The notes under the pieces are model-generated. The model did no database searches. It saw only the letters and a list, made by a program, of their open reading frames with translations, and was not told the origin of the DNA. Below are positions 54,434 through 64,000 of a DNA stretch of 64,000 nucleotides, one piece after another. Both the position numbers and the translations under genes were made by a program. The stretch's first letter is position 1. The number at the start of each line of letters is the position of its first letter. Origin of the DNA: Liolophura sinensis (taxonomy: Eukaryota; Mollusca; Polyplacophora; Chitonida; Chitonidae); NCBI RefSeq assembly GCF_032854445.1, contig NC_088306.1, positions 16,959,764-17,023,763 of the forward strand, in the 5' to 3' direction.

Positions 54434-56941
54434 TATTGCCCTCAATCAGTATCTGATATACTTCATATCCGTAAATAATGAATGTTGTGGGGAATGTATA
54501 TTTTTTTTCAAGTAAGTAAAAGTATATTTGAGGGATATATTTATAGTATAAGCATATACCATATGTGTACATGTTGTATACTACTCAGTTACACATGTGT
54601 TTATCAAGCAAGTCATAAATTGCAAGCCCTTAAAAAGCCAAACCCAGACAGGAAAGAACTCAAATTTTGGTTAGTACTTTGTTCTGTACAAATTTTAAAC
54701 ATTTTAGAGCAAAACATTTTAATTGTACATGTAGCTGTGTTTGGAAATTTGAAATAAGTCTTTAAGACGTTTGGTAAATATGATGCCAGATGTTATTCCT
54801 GAGCTTAGATTTGAACTTTACGTCTAATTTTCATTTTTGTCATAAAGGTCTCGAGACAACTCTAGAATCAGTTCCTTTTCCATGTTTCCTGGAAAAGACT
54901 CTAATCCCTGCTGGCATTTTCGCTAAGCCATCGATGATTATTGTTGTTGTTGCAACCTCGTCTTTGTCTGGTCTCACATTGACACGTCTTTGACAAACTT
55001 TCTTTGACGTACTCTGCTGTGGTAATTTCTACAGCGTGTATATAAGCATGTTTATCTCACCTTTCACTGTTATTGTGATGCTGGTCACAATTTGTAATCA
55101 GGAACACTCAAGGCAGGATTTACTTATCTACTGAACACTTTATGAACGATAGGAAAACATGCACATATAAATTAGACAGATTCACACTAGCTGGTGTAAC
55201 TTTAGCTATGGCACAATTGTATCGCAGAGTCGGTGGTATCGGGGCTCTGGGTACACTTGACAAGTGACAGTACATTTTTATACAAAAACATACAGCATAG
55301 TAACAAACAAGTTTTAACAAGGTTTACAGACATACAATTCTAACAATAACGTACATGACTGGTCCTGATATGCAGCGTTGCGGAGGATTAAACAGTAGGT
55401 GGTCACCAAGCCTACAGTTCCACTGCAAGACCAGATTAAAACAGATTATGTGTAAGGCCTGCTAACATTCACAATACAACACTGTCACTGTTTTGAAAGT
55501 AGCTGTTGCACATTTCGGTCCATTTGTGTGAAATACCTGGTCGTATTGTGTCCTATCCTAACATAATCTGTTTCTCATACTTACATATGTGATATATCGC
55601 ACATTATTAAGTTTGATGCCCTTCAATTTGTATTCTAGGGTAATTTGAAGGTAGGACACATTCGCATTGGAATTACGACCTATAATAATGTCAGCAGGGA
55701 ACAATTGATAGGTTTTGTTATGAAACCAAACACAGTTTCAGATGTAGGTTTTTTGTTCTGATTTCAGTTACGTGCACGTATGCTTTTGTACAAGTGTGAA
55801 TTTGAAATTCCACACACTTTTAACGTACAGTGTGCTAGTCTCAGTGTGAAAAACAGGCTGTTCACAATTGAGGTTGTGAGTTCGAATCTCACTTCAACTT
55901 GTTATGGTGCAACTTTACATCAAACATGTTAGGGATTTTTTTTCAGGTACAGGCACCGTACATACATGTACATTGCTCATGGTCAGGGGACCACTTCAGG
56001 GTTTCAACTGGGCTCGGAATGGCTATTTTGGGCAATTTTATCAGATTTTAAGGCCTTTTCTCATTGCTTTGTTCTTTTTAAATTGCCATTAGGCTACAAT
56101 TTACAAAATGATTGTCAAAGTGGAGCACATGTACTTTGTATGATGTGCACACCTTTTTACATGTTATTGTGAGGTTTCATCTTAATACAGTGTTTGTAAG
56201 GGATCATGTAACATTTTCTCTGATTGTTGCCTGAGAGTGGTGATAGTGGAGTGAGGTCATTAGGTTAGGCATATATGAATGGGGAAGCAGCCAGGAAATC
56301 TACACATTTGTTAAATATGGCATATATCTACAAAAGACCCTAAAGCAAGCAGGGCTGAAAAACAGACTGGGTGTGAATTGGGTCATACACGTGTTGATTG
56401 TTGGCCAGGCCTCTTTGATAGACTTTTTTGTTTGTGTGTGATCTGACAGGAGGTTTGCATTATTCATCTGTTATTCACAGACAACTCTCATCATGTATTT
56501 ACACTGCGCTTAAGGCAGCGGCGGAATTGCCATCATGGGTATGGATGGTCCCTGTTTGTTTGATGGGTGCATCCGTTACGCATGTGTCCACTGTGTACAG
56601 GAAGATGAATGGAGATAAGACAATGGCTTTGTAAAGTTCCGGGGTACCTGGTGGTGGATTGAGTCAGCAGTCTCGCCCAGGACTTTCCATTGATAAGGGT
56701 TAGCTAGATTAGTCAACCAGACTGTTCTGTAGTTAGTGCTTAAGAAGTTAATGGGCCGCACAGTTGATGTTTGGTATTCTGGATGATCAAAGTACAATCC
56801 ACAGAGATTAATTTGTGTTCAGTGTACATTGGATCTGAGTTCATACATAAACGGACACATTAAGCTCAGACCACTGAGAAGGGCAGATTTAAAGCTATAT
56901 GAATCCTCAGCCTTTATTGTTTGGAAACATGTGTTACGGAG
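54434..56941. other. Presumed intron, nothing recognised
   Basis: A tRNA-like T-arm (GTGAGTTCGAATCTCAC, about 55876-55892) is present, but no complete tRNA can be folded from the flanks. Other frames are short and without domains. Confidence 0.4.
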
Positions 56942-57163
56942 CGGGAGCTTTTGTTGCCGAGTGCCAGCGCGGCTACTAGGAGTTCAATTCCAGCTGGTGC
57001 CGTTTTCCTCTCATGGTGAATGTGGGATGGTCTGTCAGCAATTCGCCCATTGTCATGGGTTTCCCCCAGGTTTCCTCCCACTATAAGCTGACCGTCGTGG
57101 TATAAGTGAATATATTTTAGGATGGCGTAAAACGCCAATCAAATAAATAAAATAAAATAAAAT
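56942..57163 (+). mobile_element. SINE copy, nearly full length
   Basis: A shortened head (TGTTGCCGAGTGCCAGCGCGG, GAGTTCAATTCCAGC) is followed by a body with GTGGGATGGTCTG, GGTTTCCTCCCACTATAA and a GGCGTAAAACGCCAATCAAA tail running into (AAAAT)n. Confidence 0.85.
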
Positions 57164-57706
57164 GTACATTTGTGCAGCAAGACTGTGTCGTCGTTCCTTT
57201 TCTGTGCATGTACATATGCATTTGCGTGTCCCAGAACACTTTTTTTTTTTAGGAATGGTTGATGTAACTTTCTTAGCTGATCAATTTAGTTGTGTTTTAA
57301 GATACATGTACATGTATCTTGTAATTCATGTATATTAGGATAGTGTAATCATGGTCAAAGATGTTGTTTGCTGAGACAAGTGGTCTGAGGTTTCATGTTA
57401 AAAGATTTCAGAGGTAACAGTACCTGTCTTTTTTATTAGTACCCTGCTGATCCGGCGGTCTGCCATTTAAACTCTTCAGTAATGTAGAATCTATTTTAAC
57501 GACTTCATTCGCAAGACTGCATGTACAATATAGACCATTTCTTGTTCATGTTCCTGGTTTTACATAAATTGAAGATATGTTTCCTGCTAAGTTGTGGTCT
57601 TCAAAAGAGGGCATGCCAGCTTGTGTGAATTTCTCATTCCAGCATCAATGCATCATACACTGTGGATGCAATCTAGTTTGTTCCAACAAATAGATGCCTA
57701 CAGTGT

Positions 57707-57720
57707 CTATATATATATAC

Positions 57721-57777
<57 letters not shown>
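57707..57777. repeat. (TA)n microsatellite
   Basis: About 70 bp of TA dinucleotides with two CA interruptions near the start. The isoleucine/tyrosine-rich frames across it on both strands are artefacts. Confidence 0.97.
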
Positions 57778-57778
<1 letters not shown>

Positions 57779-59432
57779 GGGACACATTGTAGAAGACTGC
57801 CCTATTTACAGACTTGTACTGCCACGTGGGCTTTATAACTTCAAAATCCATGTACATGTACTCCAGAGAAACATGGATTCACACTAAGCTACTTTACAAT
57901 GATGTCACAGCTCGGGGGAATTTTGATAATTTGCAAATGCCGTTTCTGTCTTCCAATTATCATTTATCCTCGGTAAAAAAAAAGTTTTTTTTTTCACTGT
58001 GTACATGTAAATATCTGGCTTGTGTACATGCAATATGTGTGGCATCAAACAGGAAAAGAGTCAAGATTTCAAGAACCGGGTTGCCATGGCTACTGGAAAG
58101 AATGTGTGAGAAGGAGCTAGCTGTTATCTGCCAGCATTTTGCCCCAGAAAGGTCTTTGTTGTGAAGCATGTATACATGTGCACCTTTGAACCTATATCTG
58201 CAGGGGCTATCATCAGCCTGTGGCTGTCCGATTTCCTCTACATATATGACAATGACAGGTGTTGAACAGTTCTGTATGTATGAAATATTCATAATTATGG
58301 CTTTAGACATCAATAAATGAGTGAATCATTCCATAGCTCTCTGAAGAGTCATAGAGATGTTGTCAGCGCGGAAATTGTACGTTTTGTCTGACTGAAATAG
58401 GAGTGATGTTGCCTTAAACTACAACATTTGTTAAGAAAAGCTGTTAAACTGTTTTCCATGCAAGTACAAGGGCAGTATTAACCCTGTCTGTTATCCATTA
58501 TACAGGTTAAATCCTGTTGAATCTTATCCTAATTGTTTAATATGGTTGTTCTAAAACTTTTGTACAAATCACTCCATGCGATGACGCCCCTCAGAGGTAC
58601 GTTATTTGAAGATGGTCCCCAATCAGGATGTTGCCCTAATACATACACCACATGCCTATGGTTGAATGCATCGGCTTTTATGATCTGTGCCTCAATGCCT
58701 CATTTAGATAATGGACTGTATCTGATCTGTGTGATAATGATACATATGGGTTATTGCAAGAGGGGGTACATGTGGTGTACGTGATTCTGTGGTTTGCTGC
58801 ACTGCCTGACAGGTTGGGCTGGCGGACGATTTGTTGCCTTCTCCCCAGGCACAAATCCCTTGTCGGCAGATCAGGTGTTGAAAACCTCTTTTCTACCGTA
58901 GTCATTCTGGACTTGGTAAAACTACAAAAAAAAAGAAAAATTGTATTTGTAATTTAGTGTCTCTCATTGCTTTGCCTAGCATGTCCATTTTCTTTTTATA
59001 GTGGGGGAGGAGGGGAGGGGAGAGAAGGCTAGGCAAGGATTGGTATAAAACCCATAAGATTTGACAGAACTAATCAGTGGAATTTTCCTGTGGGTTTTAA
59101 AATGCTTGTTGAGTTCCGATGCAGACTATTGGTGGAAAGGTTTCCATTCAAGTGGAGATTCATGCTTGGGAAGAATGAGTTAGGTCTTAGGCAGTGGGGC
59201 TTAGCATACTGAATTATACACAACAGTGAGCGCTGCTGTGGTAGTCTCTCCACTCCCCCAGCAGTGACATTTAAAATAACCCCTGTTTAACAGAGAGACC
59301 AGTCCCTCGTATCATTTCACATCCAATAGCTCTGACAATAATTGTGTGTCAGCAGTTCACATGTACCTGAGCCAGACTTGGGCAGCTGATAATCACAACA
59401 CATGTGGAGTGCTCAGAGGTCATCCTCTTACA
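57778..59432. other. Presumed intron, nothing recognised
   Basis: Overlapping frames on both strands near 57814-58313 (116 and 117 codons) and near 58533-58957 lack domains and splice support. A G-rich tract (GGGGGAGGAGGGGAGGGG) lies near 59004-59021. Confidence 0.4.
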
Positions 59433-59587
59433 TTTATTTATTTGATTGGTTTGGTTTTCTATGCCATACTCAAGAATATTTCACTTAAACGGCGGTGACC
59501 GGTATTATGGTGGGAGGAAACTGGGCAGAGCCTCTGGAAACCCTTGACCCTCCTCAGGTTGCTGTCAGACCTTCCCACATAGAGGAA
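59433..59587 (-). mobile_element. Headless SINE copy
   Basis: Complemented it starts at about TATGTGGGAAGGTCTG, includes CTTAAGTGAAATATTCTTGAGTATGG-like tail blocks (split here by substitutions) and ends in an AAATAAATAAA tail. Confidence 0.8.
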
Positions 59588-59631
59588 GTGAGCGTGCATT
59601 GTTTTACAAGTGTTATATGTAACTATATATG

Positions 59632-59871
59632 TACATGTACATGTATATGGTGGGTCCTTGTCAGTACATGTACATGGTGGGTCCTTGTCAGTACATATAC
59701 ATGTACATGGTGGGTCCTTGTCAGTATATGTATATGTATATGGTGGGTCCTTGTCAGTACATGTACATGTACATGGTGGGTCCTTGTCAGTACATGCACA
59801 TGTACATGGTGGGGTCCTTGTCAGTACATGTACATGTACATGGTGGGTCCTTGTCAGTACATGTACATTAT
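59632..59871. repeat. Minisatellite, ~27-36-bp unit, seven copies
   Basis: The unit is GTACATGTACATGGTGGG followed by TCCTTGTCA. The number of ATGTAC hexamers varies, so unit length varies. All plus frames and one minus frame remain open for 100-178 codons, which reflects the repeat and not a gene. Confidence 0.95.
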
Positions 59872-59991
59872 GTACTTTATGTACATGTACAAACGACATG
59901 GTTGCATTATAACAGATACTGTACATGTACAATGTTACATGTCAGCAACAAAGAAAACACCTGCATTGCAGTGCAAGTTCGTATGCAGCAT

Positions 59992-60950
59992 GTTAGGCCA
60001 ACATTGGGCCAATGAGAATACCCTAGTGTAGCTGTAAAGTAGAACAGTGGGCCAATGAGAACACTCCGGCATAGCTGTGAAAGAAGCACATTTGCCCAGG
60101 GAGAACATTCCAGCATGGCTGTGAAAGTAGCTCATTGGGCCAGTGAGAACATCCCAGCATAGCAGTGAAAGTAGCTCATTGGGCCAGTGAGAACACACCC
60201 CGGCATAGTTGTGAAAGTAGCTCATTGGGCCAGTGAGAAGACCATGGCATAGGCTATGAAAAGTTCACATTGGGCCAAGTGGAAACATTCCAGCATAGCA
60301 GTGAAAGTAGCATTGGGCCAGTGAGAACATCATAGCATAGCAGTGAAAGTAGCTCATTGGGCCAGTGAGAACACCCCGGCATAGTTGTGAAAGTAGCTCA
60401 TTGGGCCAGTGAGAACACCTCAGCATACGGTCAAGCAATGAAAGTAACACATTGTGCCAAGGGGAACACCCAAGCATAGCTTTTAAAGAGCACATTCGGC
60501 CAACGTGCATTGTAGCATTGAAAGAATCACATCAGGCCAGTGAGAACACCCCAATGTAACTTTTAAAGTAACACATTGGGCCAATGAGAACACCCCAGCA
60601 TACATTGTAGCATTGAAAGTAACACATCTGGCCAATGAGAACACACAAGCATACATTCTAGCATTGAAAGTAGAACATTGGGCCAATGAGGGCACCATAG
60701 CAACATAGCAGTGAAAGGAGCACATTGGGTGTAGGAGAACACCCCAGCATACATTGTAGCATTGAAAGTAGTGCATTGGACCAGTGAGAAGACCTTGGCA
60801 TAGCTGTGAAAGTAGAACATTGGGCAAATGAGAACACCCATATGTGTACGTGTAACAGTGAAAGTGGCATGTTGAGGCAATGAGGAGATCCCATCTGTTC
60901 CTATGAAAGGAGCAGATTAGGCCAGCGAGAACACCCCAGATCAGTGAAAG
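59992..60950. repeat. Large minisatellite, ~44-56-bp unit, about 21 copies
   Basis: The unit core is CATTGGGCCAATGAGAACA, then CCCCAGCATAG and a GTGAAAGTAGCT block. Some units from about 60490 have an extra CATTGTAGC insertion giving ~56 bp. It directly follows, after a ~120-bp gap, the minisatellite at 59632-59871. The tryptophan-rich minus-strand frames (up to 159 codons) derive from it. Confidence 0.95.
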
Positions 60951-61660
60951 TATACTCTCCAAAGAGAATATGCCTTGAATACGAATGTTCCTTTTCGTTA
61001 TTTTAGCTTAACTTTGATTTACAATAACATATCCAGAATTTACATTGTCAGGCAATATTTTGACCTTGTTACCTAAGAAATAACAATTTTAAAGTAATTT
61101 GAAATTTGGACTGAAGTCTAAGATCGCTTTCTGATCCAAGGGCCTAGGTCTTGACGGTTAGATAGCATTGCATAGCTCTGTGTACATGACTAGTGTGTGT
61201 TAACAGCTCTATTTGTCTTCTGGTTCAGTCGCTGTAAACAGTGAATTTCCTCTGCCTGCTCGGCATCTTCAGGCCCAAGGACATGCCATGGCATGGAACT
61301 AATCGGCCTTAACCCTTGTTTGAGCAGCTTCATATTGCTGCGGAATGGAAATTTTGGGGTCCGATTTTTTCCCCCCGTCTTGCTGTAGAAGCTTACATGA
61401 AGAGGTCAGCTTTTTCCTATATATGCGATGGAAAATCATGGTCAATTAACTCGCTTGGTTAACCAGGCTCATGTGGCTTTATTGACCAGAGGAGGTTTTA
61501 ATTTGTCTGTGCTGTCTGTACAACAATCTAATCTCCTAATCTTTTTTCACAAAAAAAACAAAAACAACTTTATTTGAAATTGATGTCACAGAATGGTTCT
61601 GTTTTGGTCGTCATTATGTGTTTGTGCAAATATTCAGGGTGAGCAGATAGAGGAAGAAAA
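60951..61660. other. Presumed intron, nothing recognised
   Basis: No domain-bearing frame or structure was seen. Confidence 0.4.
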
Positions 61661-61796
61661 AAAAGAGCATGATTAAGAAAAATGAAAGAGCCTGAATAAG
61701 AAATATGAAAGAAATATGAAAGAGCCTGAATAAGAAATATGAAAGAGCCTGAATAAGAAATGTCAAAGATGGATGACAAATATAAAAGAGGATGAT
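61661..61796. repeat. 23-bp minisatellite, about six units
   Basis: The unit is GAAAGAGCCTGAATAAGAAATAT, with one 11-bp partial unit and degenerate outer units. The phenylalanine/isoleucine-rich minus frames are artefacts. Confidence 0.9.
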
Positions 61797-63080
61797 AGAT
61801 GTACATGAAAGGTTTCCCACAACACATGGAAATTTGAAGTATGGCAAAATAACAAAAAATGCATCAACATGTACCATATTTCTTCCAATTTTTCACATGT
61901 TCACTTGATGTTGTTTTAAGAATATTTTGAGGGCAAATATCTTTTTGCAGGCTAGTCTTGAGGCTAGCTAACTCAGCAAATATTAATAATCTTTGTGATC
62001 AAAACCTTTAGGTGGATAACTTGCTTTCAAAGTTGCCCATATTATATGTGAAAGGTTGAAGAAATATGGTAAAAGGGGCTCATCTGTCCACTTTGCATAG
62101 AAAAATGATGATACTTTCATTTAAATGTACCATATTGTACTCTAGGCTCTATTGATAATATCAAAGCCTGTCCTCTAACAATTTACAGACCTAAACAAGC
62201 CTTCATCCACACAGTCTTTGGTCTTTGGTGGAGTGGAATGTCCCCGGGGTAAAATTTAAACAGCATTGTCCTGTCAATACACCTGTGATCCAAGGCTATC
62301 CAGATAAAGCCCAGTATAAGCCCAGGTGGGCAGGAGCTTAATCACCATCTGTACCTGTGCTGTGTTTTAATGCGCCTCAGTATTGACATGTTACAGGGGA
62401 GAGTTGTGTGAGAGGGTGTTAATTGTGACTTGATTGTTTGCGTTCCTCCAGGGCGTCCAGGACATTAACCCTACCTTTGAGAGGTCGTCAGTTTCCATAC
62501 TTATGTATCCATTAACTAATGCAGGGCTTGATCAATGACTTGTCCAGTGCACTATTATGTACAGGGGTAGCTTATGCCATACCCCGAGCATCGGCGTCAG
62601 TGTCCAATAACAGGAACGACAATGTTATACAAAATGTTAGGGATGGTTTCCTGAAACGTAATGCATGTGCTGACCTCAGGTTTTGCACACACAGAACGCA
62701 TTCACACAATGGGATCTACTATCATTCATTCACTGTCTGCATATTAAATACCGTAAATTGCAAAATTCATGACCAGTGTATCGTGTATTAGAATCACTGC
62801 TTAACAGATTTTAGGGGTGGTATCTCAAAAAGTGTGGCATGTATTGACCTGAAGTTTTACATGCATGTAAAGCACAATGACACAAGGAGGATTTTTCATC
62901 GCTGATGCTCTGTGTATATTAGTTACCGTAAATTACCAAATTCACGCTTTCAGCACTTCATGTATTGAGCTGAAGTTGTGCATTCCTGTATCTCCAATGG
63001 GGAGTGTCTTTGGTAGCTGAATCTTCAGTACTCAGTACAACTACTGACAATTACAACTTTAGATGAAATATTCATAATTT
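61797..63080. other. Presumed intron with one weak exon candidate
   Basis: At 62452 an acceptor-like TTCCTCCAG precedes GVQDINPTFERSS in the phase set by the exon at 46030. The frame runs 29 codons to a stop and the possible donor (AG/GTCGTC) is weak. I do not call it an exon. A 90-codon frame at 62519-62791 has no domain. Confidence 0.25.
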
Positions 63081-63351
63081 CAGACAATTTGTTTGATTGC
63101 TTGTTTATTTTTAATGATACAAATGGAATTTAATGAATTTCACACCTGTATATTATTTTGGATGACTAGGTCTTCTGTCTGAATTGCTTGAAATATCGGA
63201 ACATTTTTGATCCCTGTTCAGACAATTTATTGATTGCTTGTTTATTTTTAATGATACAAATGGAATTTAATAAATTTCACACCTGTAAATTATTTTGGAT
63301 GAATCGGTCTTCTGTCTGAATTGCTCGAAATATCGAAACATTGTTGATCCC
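63081..63351. repeat. Recent tandem duplication, 138-bp unit
   Basis: CAGACAATTT at 63081 and 63219 begins two units about 93-95% alike. They share TTGATTGCTTGTTTATTTTT, ATACAAATGGAATTTAAT, GGTCTTCTGTCTGAATTGCT and GAAATATCG. Confidence 0.93.
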
Positions 63352-64000
63352 CATACAGTATGTATAGCCAAGCGCCATCTCAGTATTTACACATAAATAA
63401 GATTCCACTTCAGACACCTTGTGGTTTGATTGTCCTCCTTGAAGTCTGGGGATCTAAGATCAAAACCAGGCTGGGTTATACCAAAGACTTCAATAATGAT
63501 ACTCGTGGCTGACGTTCAGCATTGAGAGGCTTAGAACAAAGGAACAGAACTGGTTGGCTTGGGGTCACCATAATGTGACCAGTTGGGGACCTACCGCAGG
63601 AAGACACAGTGTATTGGGTGGGCATAAAAAAATGGGTCGTACTTTGATGCTGCATTGCTCCATTATCCTTTGTTCAAACCCTTTCAAACTTTAGACTTTC
63701 AAATGGCATGTTTTTGTTAATACACTGACAAATTTTCAAGGTCATAGCTTAAGTAGTCTGTACACAGGGTTAAAATGAAAACATAGCCTCAAAAACGCAC
63801 GTTCCGGTGACCCACATTGCATCACCTGTCAGGTGTCATGAGTAGAGCGTGCGCTTCACCTGTGTGATACACACCAGTCAAGTGTCTGGAAAAATTGTCT
63901 GGCTCTAGTGTCAGAGAAACCCTTCTGCCAGATAGGCACAAGTTTTGCTGAATCAAGATGGTTTTCTCTGCGGCGGACAAGGGATTGATCACCCTTTCAA
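63352..64000. other. Presumed intron to window end, nothing recognised
   Basis: No frame with a domain, no repeat of note. Confidence 0.4.

Noticed and set aside
55857-55900. tRNA-like T-arm GTGAGTTCGAATCTCAC
   Set aside because: I could not find matching acceptor and anticodon arms around it, so at most it is an old tRNA-derived SINE remnant.
59459-60962. Long open frames (up to 178 codons plus, 159 codons minus) with repetitive peptides
   Set aside because: They lie wholly within two minisatellites, several frames are open at once on both strands, and there is no start, splice or domain support.
61570-61877. Hydrophobic minus-strand frames resembling membrane proteins
   Set aside because: They are translations of the A/G-rich 23-bp minisatellite; the hydrophobicity comes from its complement, rich in TTT and ATT codons.
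62452-62538. Possible second exon of the gene starting at 46030 (GVQDINPTFE)
   Set aside because: The acceptor and phase fit, but the donor is weak and the frame ends in a stop after 29 codons; it would also need a 16-kb intron. Left as a hint only.

Overview
This is animal nuclear DNA, AT-rich, with small spliced exons in long non-coding sequence. Several 5'-truncated tRNA-derived SINEs share a tail reading roughly GTATAAGTGAAATATTCTTGAGTACGGCGTAAAACACCAATCAAATAAATAAA. Repeats of this kind are familiar from molluscs and brachiopods. The Na+/K+-ATPase beta gene and the protein kinase also look invertebrate, so I infer a lophotrochozoan (mollusc or brachiopod) without naming a species.

Only a few genes can be supported. 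On the minus strand, 21300-26656 holds a complete six-exon gene for the Na+/K+-ATPase beta subunit (311 residues, all splice sites canonical, six extracellular cysteines). On the plus strand, 31284-33436 and 35950-37865 are two tandem copies of a two-exon gene. It encodes a 480-residue protein kinase with a basic, repeat-bearing N-terminus and an unusual catalytic loop (LND instead of HRD, DMG instead of DFG). The duplicated unit is about 4.6 kb and the copies abut. At 46030-46182 (+) lies a convincing first coding exon of an unidentified gene, whose first intron would fill most or all of the rest of the window. A possible minus-strand first exon or promoter lies near 7514-7650.

The remainder is repeats. 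At 4183-5206 there is a piggyBac-type element with TTAA target duplications and 15-bp inverted ends. It keeps an intact 146-codon reading frame for the N-terminal part of a piggyBac transposase and carries an array of nuclear-receptor half-sites. TA-flanked MITEs occur at 9412-9689, 14939-15185, 16684-16953 and 29501-29623. Larger foldback structures lie near 870-1229, 40785-41265 and 53858-54433. There are more than a dozen SINE copies, several with perfect target-site duplications. Minisatellites lie at 8497-9240, 10067-10540, 11040-11296, 41441-41566, 59632-59871, 59992-60950 and 61661-61796. Most reading frames outside the named genes come from these tandem repeats.

The most interesting region is the kinase pair. 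The kinase exon is about 97% identical between copies, whereas the 53-codon first exon is only about 72% identical and its differences are overwhelmingly replacements. Both copies have a TGACGTCA palindrome overlapping the upstream ATG, and a SINE inserted into one copy after the duplication gives a relative date. All counts and alignments were made by eye.
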